Positions 8,147 through 17,383 are shown, counted from the first letter of the stretch. The stretch: 50,570 nucleotides of DNA from Chloroflexus islandicus (GCF_001650695.1 NZ_LWQS01000058.1:1-50570); one strand, 5' to 3'. Notes: generated from the sequence alone by a model not told the origin. Made by a program: numbers and translations.

Positions 8147-9577
8147 ATGGATCGACGGATTACCGAGTTTATTGCCGGGTTGCGCGCGGCTGGCGTTCGC
8201 ATCAGCGTAGCTGAGTCGGCTGATGCGTTGCGGGCGATTGAGCAGGCCGGCATTAGCGATCGCAATATCTTCCGGCTGGCGTTGCAGGCAGCCTTGATTA
8301 AAGAGCGGCAGGATCAGGCGATCTTTAACGACCTCTTCCCGCTCTACTTTGGCAAAGACGCGCCGCCGGCGATGCAGCAACCCGGCGGTGGCCAGCTCTC
8401 ACCCGAAGAGCAGCAGCAGCTCTTGCGCCAGTTGCAGCAACTGCTCGCCCAATTCCCGCCGAGCCCGCTAGGCCAGCTCTTTCAGAGCATGATCAGCGGC
8501 CAGCCGCTCAGCAATCAGCAAATCCGCGCCATGCTGGCCAACGTCTCGCCGCCGCACCTCACCAACCCGCGCTACCGCGATTGGATGGCGCGACAGGCGA
8601 TGCGTGAATTGCAGATGAACCGGTTGCAGCAGATGCTGCGCCAATTGCTTGAGCAACTGCGTGAGCAGGGTATGCGCGAAGAGGCGCTGCGCGCGATCGA
8701 GCAGGCGGCGCGCGCGAATCTTGAGGCGCTTGAGCAACAGATCGGCCAGCAAGTGGCCCAGCAGATGCAAGAACAGGCGCAGGGGCAAGGGCCGCGCCAA
8801 GGTCAAGGCCGGCCCAGTGAGCGCGAGCTGCTCGACATGCCGCTGGAGCGGATCGATGAGAGCCTGTTGCCGGAGACGCGCACACTGGTGCGTAAATTGG
8901 CCGCGCGCCTGCGCACCCGGCTAGCGCTGCGCCAGCGCCGCGGCAAGACCGGCACTCTTGACGCCAAAGCAACCATCCGTACCAACCAGCGTTTTGGCGG
9001 CGTACCCATGCTTGTGCGCCACCGCAAGCGCCATCTCAAACCGAAGCTGGTCATCTTGTGCGACCGCAGTGTCAGTACCCAGCAGGCGATGTCGTGCATG
9101 CTGCTGATGATCTATGCCCTGCACGATCAGGTCAGCCGCACCCGCTCGTTCGCCTTCATCGACCGGCTCTACGATATGTCGCACTATTTCGCTGAATCAC
9201 GTCCTGAACAGGCGATTGCGCAGGTGCTGGCCGAGATCCGGCCTACCCGCAGCTACAGCACCGATTTGGGCAATGCGTTGGGGGAATTTTGCCGTGACCA
9301 ACTGCATCTGGTCGACCGGCGCACCACGGTGATCGTGCTCGGCGATGGCCGCAACAACGAGAATGATCCCAATCTGCCAGCCTTCGAGCAGATTCGCCGC
9401 CGCGCCCGCCGCATCGTTTGGTTTGCGACGGAAGAGCGGGCAAAGTGGGGGGTCTACGATCCCGGTTCGCTCAGTAGCGATATTTACAAGTATGCGCCGA
9501 TGTGCGATGCGATGCACGAGGTGACGACGCTGCGCCAATTGGCGACGGCGATCGACCGGTTGTTTCTGCATCCGTAG
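8147..9577 (+). CDS. VWA domain protein, CoxE-like partner of MoxR
   Basis: 476 residues. The N-terminal two thirds are helical and rich in Gln, Leu and Arg (for example EEQQQLLRQLQQLLAQ near residue 90). The C-terminal third is a VWA domain with the metal-binding MIDAS start DRSVS at 306-310 and the later VLGDGRNN. CoxE-like VWA proteins are paired with MoxR ATPases, and here the two genes are 11 bases apart with a GGAG ribosome-binding site between them. No membrane segment or signal peptide is seen, so the pair is probably cytoplasmic. Confidence 0.87.
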   Translation: MDRRITEFIAGLRAAGVRISVAESADALRAIEQAGISDRNIFRLALQAALIKERQDQAIFNDLFPLYFGKDAPPAMQQPGGGQLSPEEQQQLLRQLQQLLAQFPPSPLGQLFQSMISGQPLSNQQIRAMLANVSPPHLTNPRYRDWMARQAMRELQMNRLQQMLRQLLEQLREQGMREEALRAIEQAARANLEALEQQIGQQVAQQMQEQAQGQGPRQGQGRPSERELLDMPLERIDESLLPETRTLVRKLAARLRTRLALRQRRGKTGTLDAKATIRTNQRFGGVPMLVRHRKRHLKPKLVILCDRSVSTQQAMSCMLLMIYALHDQVSRTRSFAFIDRLYDMSHYFAESRPEQAIAQVLAEIRPTRSYSTDLGNALGEFCRDQLHLVDRRTTVIVLGDGRNNENDPNLPAFEQIRRRARRIVWFATEERAKWGVYDPGSLSSDIYKYAPMCDAMHEVTTLRQLATAIDRLFLHP

Positions 9578-9633
9578 AGGTTCATGGGCCGCGTGCCAAC
9601 CTTGCTGGCGCGGCGCAGGGTAAGCGTTATGAT

Positions 9634-9801
9634 GGAGTGCGGCAGCTTGGCTGCCGCACGCTTCATGAGAGCGTTGAACACCGGCGACTTTTGTGCCGGC
9701 GCCAGATTGAGCGGTACGCTAGTTTGCGGTATCATTGCCGAGCACCCTCTTGTCCGGTACGGGTTCATAGCGTACAGCAGTTCGTCTGCCGCACGCTCCA
9801 T
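9634..9801. repeat. Hairpin repeat GGAGTGCGGCAG / CTGCCGCAC
   Basis: GGAGTGCGGCAG (9634-9645), a 5-base loop and CTGCCGCAC form a hairpin. The bases CTGCCGCACGCTCC recur at about 9788-9801, just before the next gene. A perfect 12-bp version occurs at 29576-29604. The gap 9578-9819 otherwise shows no gene. Confidence 0.5.
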
Positions 9802-9819
9802 AACAAGGAATGATACGCA

Positions 9820-10209
9820 ATGCGGGTTGTGATACGGGAAGTGTTGAACGTCGGCGGCTTTTTTGCCGGCGAGACGGTGACGTTGGCGGCGCAGCGATGG
9901 CCAGACGGCGGCCCCGAGCAGACGGTGACAATTGACGATGCGGCGCTCACGAATGTGATTGCGCGCCACCTGCTAGCGCCGGGGATGATCCTTGAGTTGC
10001 AGTTTGCCGGCGATCGAGTCGAGCAGGCGACCCTGCTCGGTGCGCCGGATTATGCCGCTCTGCGCGCGGCGTGGCGGCAACCGCCGATTCGGCCCACGCC
10101 AACGCCGCGCGTGCTGAGTTTCCGCTGTCCGGCCTGCAAGGTGTGGGTGGCGGCAACCGGTGATCCGCCAGTGTGCGCGGTTTGCGGCGCCGCTGCCCCC
10201 CAGAGTTAA
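9820..10209 (+). CDS. Small protein with C-terminal zinc ribbon
   Basis: 129 residues of unknown function. The N-terminal 85 residues look like a small mixed alpha/beta domain (MRVVIREVLNVGGFFAGETV). After a Pro-rich linker (PPIRPTPTPR) comes a zinc ribbon, CPAC at about 108-111 and CAVC at about 121-124. AAGGA lies 13 bases before the ATG. Its stop overlaps the convergent FHA gene by 4 bases. It lies 242 bases after the MoxR-VWA pair and begins the run of zinc-ribbon proteins in this region. Confidence 0.7.
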   Translation: MRVVIREVLNVGGFFAGETVTLAAQRWPDGGPEQTVTIDDAALTNVIARHLLAPGMILELQFAGDRVEQATLLGAPDYAALRAAWRQPPIRPTPTPRVLSFRCPACKVWVAATGDPPVCAVCGAAAPQS

Positions 10210-11726
10210 CCGATCCGGAACGTTGCCACTAATCGCCCAAATTGCAATTTTGTACCATCGCTAATCGGGGTCGGCGTTTGCGGTTCGATCCGCGTGCCGT
10301 TCACCCGCGTGTGGTTGGTGCTGTTGAGATCAACAATGCTCCACTGGTTGCCGGCATGCACGATTTTGGCATGCTGGCGACTCACGCCACCCGACTCGCC
10401 GCCATAGGGCGTCAAGTCAATTTCAGGAAAGATGTTGCTCACCGGGTCTTCGCGGCCAATCACGTACTCGTGTTTGCCCGGCTCAAGGATAATCTCGCTG
10501 CCATCGGCCAGTTCCAACCGGGCTGCCGCTGGCGGCGGGGTTGGGATGGGGGTGGCAATTGGGGTCGGGGCTGCCGGATGAGCGACTACCGGCTCTACCG
10601 GCGCAGCCGGCGCTGTTGCCGGCGCCGGCGGGCTGCCGATTAGAGCAGCTAATTCCGCTTCAGTCTTGGCCAGTTCGGCCCGTGCCGCATCGAGACCAGC
10701 GGTGATAAACGCTGGCGCACTGCCAGCGGGGTAGCGGGCAGCCATCTGCTCGTATTGGGCAATGGTGTCGCGATGCGCCGCTAACAACGCCTCGAGCCGG
10801 GCAACTTCGGCTGGATCGGGGCCGGCAGGGAGCGCCGCCAATTCTGCTTCGGTCTTGGCCAGTTCGGCCCGCGCCGCATCAAGACCGGCAGTGATGAACG
10901 CCGGTACGCTGCCGGCGGGGTAACGGGCAGCCATCTGCTCGTACTGGGCGACGGTATCCCGGTGGGCGGCCAGCAACGCCTCCAGCCGGGCGCGCTCGGC
11001 TGCCAGATCGAGCGGTGCAACCGCTGGAGCGGCTGGTGCCGCCGGTGGTGTGGGTGGTTCGGCCACTGGCGGCGGTGGCGGCGCGGGTGGTTCGGCCACT
11101 GGCGGCGGTGGCGGCGCGGGTGGTTCGGCTACCGGCGGCGGTGGCGGCGCGGGTGGTTCGGCTACCGGCGGCGGTGGCGGCGCGATCATGGTTGGCCCTT
11201 CCGCCGGGATGGTTGGCGCAGGAGCTGCCGCTGCGCTGGCCGGTGGCGTAGGGGTGGCAACAGGCTCTGCTACCGGCGGCGGGGCGATGACGGTGGGCGC
11301 ATCGGCAGCGGGTGGCGGGGCGATGACGGTGGGCGCATCGGCAGCGGGTGGCGGGGCAAACAACCTGCTCAGGTCGGCGCCGCAATTGTCGCAGAACCGT
11401 TCGCCGGGTAACACCGGATCACCGCAATCAGGGCAGAAGAGTTGCGGCGCGCTCGGCGGCGCGAGCAGCGTTGCCTGATCGGGTGTCGCGGGTGGCGCAA
11501 CCGGCGTTGCTAGCAAGTCAGCGCCGCAATTGTCGCAGAACCGTTCACCGGGGAGCACCGTCGTACCGCACACTGGGCAGGATGGCGCAAGCGCGGTGGG
11601 TTGATCAGGCGAAACGGCTGTGGGCGCGGGAGCAGTTGGCGCTGCGCCGGTTAAGCGGGTGCCGCACTGATCGCAGAAGCGGTTGGTCGGCTCATTCTGC
11701 GCTCCACAGGAAGGACAGATGATCAT
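10206..11726 (-). CDS. FHA protein with three N-terminal zinc ribbons, Pro-rich repeats and coiled-coil repeats
   Basis: 506 residues. N-terminus: three zinc ribbons in a row, CPSC..CDQC, CPVC..CDNC and CPDC..CDNC (about 4-115). Then come short repeats PTVIAPPPAADA and four 11-residue VAEPPAPPPPP units, followed by two nearly identical helical repeats of about 63 residues (EALLAAHRDT...AELAALP), probably coiled coil. The C-terminus is an FHA domain (about 410-506) with YVIGRED, VSRQHAKI and LNSTNHTRVNG, the phospho-threonine-binding loops. GAGGAA precedes the ATG. It is the last gene of an operon with VWA, kinase and two PP2C genes, so it likely reads the kinase's phospho-marks. Confidence 0.88.
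   Translation of the reverse strand: MIICPSCGAQNEPTNRFCDQCGTRLTGAAPTAPAPTAVSPDQPTALAPSCPVCGTTVLPGERFCDNCGADLLATPVAPPATPDQATLLAPPSAPQLFCPDCGDPVLPGERFCDNCGADLSRLFAPPPAADAPTVIAPPPAADAPTVIAPPPVAEPVATPTPPASAAAAPAPTIPAEGPTMIAPPPPPVAEPPAPPPPPVAEPPAPPPPPVAEPPAPPPPPVAEPPTPPAAPAAPAVAPLDLAAERARLEALLAAHRDTVAQYEQMAARYPAGSVPAFITAGLDAARAELAKTEAELAALPAGPDPAEVARLEALLAAHRDTIAQYEQMAARYPAGSAPAFITAGLDAARAELAKTEAELAALIGSPPAPATAPAAPVEPVVAHPAAPTPIATPIPTPPPAAARLELADGSEIILEPGKHEYVIGREDPVSNIFPEIDLTPYGGESGGVSRQHAKIVHAGNQWSIVDLNSTNHTRVNGTRIEPQTPTPISDGTKLQFGRLVATFRIG
10633..11013. repeat. Tandem 63-codon duplication inside the FHA gene
   Basis: Two in-frame copies of about 189 bases encode nearly the same helical unit (LEALLAAHRDT, YEQMAARYPAGS, AFITAGLDAARAELAKTEAE), differing at only a few codons. 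A second in-frame array of 33-base units at about 11045-11185 encodes the Pro-rich stretch. Confidence 0.75.
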
Positions 11727-11848
11727 AGTCGTTCCTCACCTTGGCAAGCAATCGCTCCCGAATGGCGATTGCACGATTCCATCGCAACGTTGGCTTACTC
11801 ATCTTCCAGCCGCTGCGTCAGCCGCCGGGTCGCGTAGCGGAGCTCTTT

Positions 11849-13048
11849 CTACGCTGCGGCGCTTAGTGGTTGGCCCTGTTCGAGCGCTGCCGCTTGTTGG
11901 TTGGTCTTTTCGGCTAGCTCCAGTTCCCCCAAATCGAGCAAGCGGGTGGCGGCAGCGCGTAATTTCTGGGTTGCGCCGGCGACGTTGCCGCTGGCCGCTT
12001 CACTCAACGCGCGCGTTTGCAGCTTAAATGCCGTTACGCGCTCGACCAGATTCATCACGGTAGGATCATAACTCTCTGGCCCGGCCTGATCGGCCACCTC
12101 AAGCAGTACATCTTGTTTGATGACCATTTCAGTTGTTTGATCCACCGGCGTTAGGTGCAACTCGGCCTGCGCCAGCCGGAACCGGCCACTGGCCCGCGGC
12201 GGCAGTATAAGATCGAGCAACACCGCTGCCGGTTGGCCGCCCGCCAGATCACCCAACCGCACTGCCACCGCGGTGTCGCCAATCGGTTGGTACCCCAGAT
12301 TGGCAATCACCGGTTTGACCCGATAGACTGCGCGTGGCGTGACATCGCGGACGAAGCGCAGCAGCAGGCGAGCATCGGTGGCTACCGTCGCTTGCGCCGC
12401 TTCCACTGCTTGTTGGAAGAAGGTCGTGATCTGTTCCGGCTCGGCAATGTAATCCGAGTGACCATCGCTGGCTGCGGCAATATCATCGAGCAACTGTTCG
12501 TTCCACTCGGCCCCTAGTCCCAGCGCTGTAATCCGCACGCCGGCCTTGCCCAGTTCTTGAGCCAAATCGCGGCAGAGCGGTTCGTCACCCCACGTCTGGC
12601 CATCGGTGAGCAGCACCATGCGACTAATGCGATCGGGGCCGAGATGCTTTTGCAGCTCGGTATGGCCGGCCTGCATCCCTAGCGACATCGCCGTGCCGCC
12701 GGCTTCGCTGATGGTGTCAACCGCAGCCAGCAACGCCGCCTTATCGCCAACCGGCGCGGCCGGCACCAGCGTTTGTACCGTATCGTCGAAGATCACGATA
12801 GCCGCGACATCGTGTGGACGGAGCAGTTCGATCACCCGGCGAGTGGCAGCTTTCATGCTGGCGAGTTTAGCACCCTGCATCGAGCCTGAGCGGTCGAGCA
12901 CAAAACAGAGATTGAGCGGCATTGCCGTCGCCGGTGAAGCTGGCGCCAACGCCTCAACCAGCAGATAGCCGGCTTGCGGCGTCGCGCTAGCTGGGATTGG
13001 CGCGCGGCCCCACTGGCAAGAGAGCGTGATTTGCAAAGACATACTCAC
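11849..13048 (-). CDS. VWA domain protein
   Basis: 399 residues. The VWA domain begins near residue 45 with the MIDAS motif VLDRSGSMQGAK and has LLTDGQ further on. It is followed by a beta-rich region and a C-terminal helical part (FKLQTRALSEAASGNVAGAT). The same build, including the last helices, is found in the protein at 48020-49279, so the two are paralogues. There is no signal peptide or membrane segment. AAGGAT lies before the ATG. It sits 48 bases after the kinase gene in the same operon. Such proteins usually bind partners through the metal site; the partner is not known. Confidence 0.86.
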   Translation of the reverse strand: MSMSLQITLSCQWGRAPIPASATPQAGYLLVEALAPASPATAMPLNLCFVLDRSGSMQGAKLASMKAATRRVIELLRPHDVAAIVIFDDTVQTLVPAAPVGDKAALLAAVDTISEAGGTAMSLGMQAGHTELQKHLGPDRISRMVLLTDGQTWGDEPLCRDLAQELGKAGVRITALGLGAEWNEQLLDDIAAASDGHSDYIAEPEQITTFFQQAVEAAQATVATDARLLLRFVRDVTPRAVYRVKPVIANLGYQPIGDTAVAVRLGDLAGGQPAAVLLDLILPPRASGRFRLAQAELHLTPVDQTTEMVIKQDVLLEVADQAGPESYDPTVMNLVERVTAFKLQTRALSEAASGNVAGATQKLRAAATRLLDLGELELAEKTNQQAAALEQGQPLSAAA

Positions 13049-13096
13049 TATCCTTATATAACATCGAACCGTAGTGCTAGCACCTTATAAGCCTAT

Positions 13097-14392
13097 CTAC
13101 GCAATGACAAACCCCAACACGCAGCAAAGCAAGTACGCGCCAGCGCTGGCGGCGAACCCAATCGCAGCATCACGGCGGCCATGCAGCGTTTGGGCTGTAT
13201 TGGGGCTGACAAGCGCGATCAGACTCAAAATGCCGCTAATCAAAGCAAAGAGTGCGGCGCCTATCGCAATCAACACGCCCAAACCGGCCAAGATATCCTC
13301 GCCGTCTGTGGCCGGATCGAGGCCTGCCATTCCAATTGCAATCACCATCAGCACCGCGCTGATGATCCCAATCCAAAGGCCGGCAGTCGCCATACCGGTA
13401 CTCGCCATCCTCACCGCTGGAGTGGCGGCCATTGCTTCGACGCGCGCCGCTTGCGCCACTGGGGGCGGGCTAGCTTGCCGGTTCACTAAATTGCTGCTGC
13501 CGAACAGCGCCTGTTGCAACTCGATCACGCTGGCGAAGCGCTTGGCGGGGTCATTGTCAGTGGCGCGGGCAATGGCCGCCGCAATGTACGGCGGAACCGA
13601 GGGATTGAGTTGGTTGACCGGCGGCAGCCGGAACGGGGTGGTGCTTGGATCATGGCCGGTCAGCAGATGGTGGATCAGCACACCAAGACTGTAAATATCC
13701 GAACGCGGATCGGTCTGGCCGCGACCGTACTGTTCGGGGGCGCTGTAACCGGGGGTGCCAAAAGCTTGGGTGTCGCGTTCTTTGCCCGGTTTGAACAAGC
13801 GCGCGATCCCGAAGTCAACCAACTTGATCGTGCCGTCAGGTGTAATCATCACGTTGGTCGGTTTGAGATCGCGAAAGATGATCGGCGGCTGTTGCGCGTG
13901 CAGGTAAGCGAGTACCTCGCAAATTTGCGCCGTCCAGCGCAAGACTTCGTGCAGGGGCCGGGGCAAACCGACGCGATTGGCATAATCGCGCAAGTTCTCG
14001 CCGGGCACAAACTCCATGACTAAATAGTGGCGGCCATTCTCTTCAAAGTGGTCGGTCACGCGCGGCAAGTAGGGATGGTTGAGTTTCGCCAGTAATTCGG
14101 CCTCTTGCCGGAAGGCCTCTTGGGCTTGTTGGCGCTCAAGCGGTGACGTGATCGACACGTCGCTCATCTCCTTCACCGCCCATTGAGCCGTGGTGAGCCG
14201 GCGATCGGTTGCCAGATAGACCGATCCCATGCCGCCGGCACCTAACCGGCGCCGTAATTCATACCGGCCCTGCAACACCTGCAACGGCGGCGTTGCGCTC
14301 GCTGGCTGGCCGCTGCTGCGAATGCGCGCGCCGCATTCAGGGCAGAACAGTACCTCATTGTGGATCGTTGCGCCGCATTGTGGACAGTTCAT
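13097..14392 (-). CDS. Ser/Thr protein kinase with N-terminal zinc ribbon and C-terminal membrane segments
   Basis: 431 residues. Zinc ribbon CPQC..CPEC (3-20), then a Hanks-type kinase domain (about 43-300): glycine loop GAGGMGSVYL, Lys74 in AVKEM, catalytic loop FRDLKPTN and DFG in LVDFGIAR, with GTPGYSAPEQYG in the activation segment. The HRD His is Phe, a change common in bacterial kinases. Three hydrophobic segments fill the C-terminus (about 332-352, 366-392, 408-431), so the kinase is anchored with its catalytic domain in the cytoplasm. The start overlaps the upstream PP2C stop by 4 bases, showing translational coupling of kinase and phosphatase. Confidence 0.93.
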   Translation of the reverse strand: MNCPQCGATIHNEVLFCPECGARIRSSGQPASATPPLQVLQGRYELRRRLGAGGMGSVYLATDRRLTTAQWAVKEMSDVSITSPLERQQAQEAFRQEAELLAKLNHPYLPRVTDHFEENGRHYLVMEFVPGENLRDYANRVGLPRPLHEVLRWTAQICEVLAYLHAQQPPIIFRDLKPTNVMITPDGTIKLVDFGIARLFKPGKERDTQAFGTPGYSAPEQYGRGQTDPRSDIYSLGVLIHHLLTGHDPSTTPFRLPPVNQLNPSVPPYIAAAIARATDNDPAKRFASVIELQQALFGSSNLVNRQASPPPVAQAARVEAMAATPAVRMASTGMATAGLWIGIISAVLMVIAIGMAGLDPATDGEDILAGLGVLIAIGAALFALISGILSLIALVSPNTAQTLHGRRDAAIGFAASAGAYLLCCVLGFVIA

Positions 14393-16113
14393 AGCGTCAT
14401 TCTCACCAGAATCACCGCGATATTGTCCTCGCCGCCTGCCCGATTAGCCGCTGCCACCAGCGCGGCGCTGGCCCGTTGCGGATCGGGTTCTTCGGTCAAA
14501 ATCCGTTCCATCTCCGGATCGCGCGTCATCTCCCATTGGCCGTCGGAACAGAGCAAAAGCGCATCACCGGGGAGCAATCGCAGACTAAAGAGATCAACGT
14601 CCGGCTCAGCCCGATCGCCGAGTGAACGGAGCACCGCATTGCGTTGCGGGTGGGTGTAGATGTCCTCTTCGCGCAGATGGCCAAGCTCCACCAGCCGCAT
14701 CACCAACGAATGGTCTTTGCTAATCCGGCGCAGCTTGCCATCGCGAAACAGATACGTGCGGCTATCGCCAACATTCGCAATCACGGCCCGATCGCCTACG
14801 ACTAACGCCATCGTCAGCGTCGATCCCATATCGTTCGCTTGGGCGCGGCTCTCGCGATGGATCGCCTCGTTCGCGGCTAACACCGCTTGCCGCACCAGTT
14901 CACGCATTTCAGCCTCGTGGTACAGACGCGCTCCGGCGATCATTTGTTGCAGGTAGTTGTCGATGATCACGCGCGCCGCGGCGCGTATTGCCATCCCGCT
15001 GGCGACTTCGCCGGCGGCATGGCCGCCCATACCATCGGCGACAATATACACGCCGCAACTCTGGCGTTGGCCATTGTTTTCGATGCAAAGGGTCAGCTTA
15101 AACAGACTATCTTCGTTGTGATCGCGCACGCGCCCGACATCGGTATACGAACCGGCGAGTTGGAAGAGGGGAACGGGATGGGTGCGTTCATCGCGCAGGG
15201 CGCTCAAACGGGCCGCGACCGCAGCAGCATCGTGCAGCTCGCCGGTGCGGATTTGGCGTAATACAACCCCCAAGCCATCCGGCATCTGGTCAGCATCCGC
15301 CGCCGTCTCTTCACTCAACCGTTGGGTCGTGCGCGGGATGGCGGTCAGCCGTTCCAGCACTTCCGCCAACGCCAACAAGTCAGCCTGAAACGTGGCGTCG
15401 CGCTCGGCATCATTCACTAACCGTAGCTGGTTGGCCTGCCGCAAGCAGACCTTGGCCGGCCCGCTCAAGCCGAGATCATCGATCGTCAACGAGCCGAGGG
15501 CGATACCGGAGCCGTGCAGATTCACGAGCAATTGGGCGAGCGAGGCACCAATCGTCAGTGCCGTGGTCTCATCGAGCGGCGGCGTCAATGGGGCCAATTC
15601 CGTCTCGGCGAGCACCGTCAGTTGCATGCCATTCAGATCGCACTGTTCAACAATGTCGGGCAAGATGGCGCGGGCCAGCGGGTCGGCCAGCCGGTCGATT
15701 AAGGCCGGGCCAGACGGCGCATCGCGTTGCGAGAGGAAAGCGGGGTAGACACGCGCTTCCAGCGCAGCGCCACAATCAATGCAGTACGACTCGTTGGCGT
15801 CGTTGGCGGTTGAGCCACATGCCCAACAGCGTTGCCACGGCGCCAGATCGCGTACTTCGAGCGGGCCAACCGGCCATGGTTCGGTGAGAGGATAGACCGG
15901 GGCAAACCGGTTGGCAAACAGTGGCAAGTTGGTCTCCATCGTCTCCTCCTCGCCGGCGTACAGTGACTCCGGCGGTGCAATCGCTTGGGTGAGCATCTCG
16001 CTCAGCAACCCCTCGCCGGCTGGCAATGGCTGGCGTCCCGGCAATGGTTGGCCGCAGACAGCGCAGCAACGAGCTTGCGCGCGATTTTCCGCCCCACATA
16101 TAGAACAACGCAT
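14389..16113 (-). CDS. PP2C phosphatase with zinc ribbons and a pseudokinase-like middle domain
   Basis: 574 residues. A zinc ribbon CSIC..CAVC (3-20) and a second Cys pair set (CWAC..CIDC, about 95-115) precede a middle part (about 150-310) that reads like a decayed kinase C-lobe: LAQLLVNLHGSGIALGSLTI stands where the HRD region would be and FQADLLALAEVLERL resembles the helix after the activation loop, but no catalytic Asp motifs remain. The PP2C domain (about 318-574) has intact metal motifs RDHNEDS, VADGMGGH, CSDG and GGEDNIAV. It dephosphorylates Ser/Thr residues with Mn/Mg. The gene is coupled to the kinase downstream. The pseudokinase reading is by eye. Confidence 0.85.
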   Translation of the reverse strand: MRCSICGAENRAQARCCAVCGQPLPGRQPLPAGEGLLSEMLTQAIAPPESLYAGEEETMETNLPLFANRFAPVYPLTEPWPVGPLEVRDLAPWQRCWACGSTANDANESYCIDCGAALEARVYPAFLSQRDAPSGPALIDRLADPLARAILPDIVEQCDLNGMQLTVLAETELAPLTPPLDETTALTIGASLAQLLVNLHGSGIALGSLTIDDLGLSGPAKVCLRQANQLRLVNDAERDATFQADLLALAEVLERLTAIPRTTQRLSEETAADADQMPDGLGVVLRQIRTGELHDAAAVAARLSALRDERTHPVPLFQLAGSYTDVGRVRDHNEDSLFKLTLCIENNGQRQSCGVYIVADGMGGHAAGEVASGMAIRAAARVIIDNYLQQMIAGARLYHEAEMRELVRQAVLAANEAIHRESRAQANDMGSTLTMALVVGDRAVIANVGDSRTYLFRDGKLRRISKDHSLVMRLVELGHLREEDIYTHPQRNAVLRSLGDRAEPDVDLFSLRLLPGDALLLCSDGQWEMTRDPEMERILTEEPDPQRASAALVAAANRAGGEDNIAVILVRMTL

Positions 16114-16123
16114 AACCCTTCGC

Positions 16124-17383
16124 CTAAGTTGCAGATCGGTTGGTAAAGCGAGCGATCGCGACCGAGATATTATCGTGGCCGCCGCGCTGGTTGGCGAGTT
16201 CGATCAATGCTGTAGCGGCCCGATCTGGCGGCTGGCTGACGGCCAAGCGGGCCAGCTCATCATCGCTGACGTGATTGTACAACCCATCAGAGCAGAGCAG
16301 CAAAATATCGCCGGGAGCCAGTGGCTGGGCGCGCGTATCGGCTGCCAAGGGCTGGTCGGCGCCGAGTGAGCGGTAGAGGATGTGGCGTTGCGGGTGCGTA
16401 CGCGCTGCCGCCGGACTGAGTTGGCCAATATCAACCAAGCGCGCCACGATCGTATGGTCGGTGGTGAGTTGTTGCCACGCTGGCGATTCACCGGCGCTGC
16501 CCGGCGTGATCAGGTAGGCCCGGCTATCGCCGACATGGGCCAGATACGCCCGCCGGCCAACGGCGAGCGCAACCGTCAACGTTGTGCCCATCCCGGCCCG
16601 CTGTTGATCCGCGCGCGCCACCGCTGCGACCTGTTCGTGGGCAGCCTGCGCCGCTGCCTGCAACAGCGCCAGCCAACCATCATCATGATCGGGCAACGCT
16701 TTATTCAATGCCTGCTGCAAGCTGGTTTTGACCGTCTCAGCGGCGATCTGCGAAGCAATTTCGCCGGCAGCCGCGCCACCCATGCCGTCGGCTACCAACA
16801 ACAACGCACCAAGCGGTTCATCGCCGCGGCTAAACGCCCCCGCATAGACCGTATCTTCGTTAACCGTGCGCACCTGCCCGATGTGGCTACGCACGGCGAT
16901 TTGGGCTTGCAGCGGCGGCGGCGGGACGCTAGCCCGCCGTGACGGTTGCAGCGCCGCGCCGCACGAGACGCAAAACCGCGCTTGGGCACGGTTGCCGCGC
17001 CCGCAGAGCGGGCAGGCGAGCGGGTAGCGGCGCTGCGCAGGCAGGCGCGTGGTAATCTGCACGGTCTCGCGCCCTTGCGCGATCTGTTGGGCAAGGCTGG
17101 CGAGAATTTGTGACAATTCATGCAGGGCATACGCGGCCTGCTCGCGCGCCACCCCGGTGGAACTCTCGTAGCGCCGCCGCCAGAAAGCAACTCCCGCTTC
17201 CACAATCGCTAACAAATCGTGTAAGCTGATGGTGTCGGCGGTCAGGGCTAATTGACGCTCGCCGGTTACAATCACTCGTTCGGGGAACGGATCCAGCGGT
17301 GCGCCGCAGTGCGGGCAAACCTGCTGGGCTTTCCCGGTTGCCTTACCGCAAACTCTGCATCGCCCAATATCTTGTGTTGCCAC
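16124..17383 (-). CDS. PP2C phosphatase with two zinc ribbons
   Basis: 419 residues from a GTG at 17383 with AAGGA at good spacing. Zinc ribbon 1 (CRVC..CPHC, about 9-25), a helical stretch, zinc ribbon 2 (CPLC..CVSC, about 122-140), then a PP2C domain (about 155-415) with VNEDTVY, VADGMGGAAAGE, VGDSRAYL, CSDGLYNH and GGHDNISVA. It is the first gene of the minus-strand operon, 10 bases from the next PP2C gene. Two PP2C phosphatases with one kinase suggests that they act on different targets or in different places. Both look catalytically complete. Confidence 0.92.
   Translation of the reverse strand: MATQDIGRCRVCGKATGKAQQVCPHCGAPLDPFPERVIVTGERQLALTADTISLHDLLAIVEAGVAFWRRRYESSTGVAREQAAYALHELSQILASLAQQIAQGRETVQITTRLPAQRRYPLACPLCGRGNRAQARFCVSCGAALQPSRRASVPPPPLQAQIAVRSHIGQVRTVNEDTVYAGAFSRGDEPLGALLLVADGMGGAAAGEIASQIAAETVKTSLQQALNKALPDHDDGWLALLQAAAQAAHEQVAAVARADQQRAGMGTTLTVALAVGRRAYLAHVGDSRAYLITPGSAGESPAWQQLTTDHTIVARLVDIGQLSPAAARTHPQRHILYRSLGADQPLAADTRAQPLAPGDILLLCSDGLYNHVSDDELARLAVSQPPDRAATALIELANQRGGHDNISVAIARFTNRSAT

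Noticed and set aside
11050-11478. Gly-rich plus-strand protein
   Set aside because: It is the antisense of the Pro-rich and Ala-rich repeats of the FHA gene.
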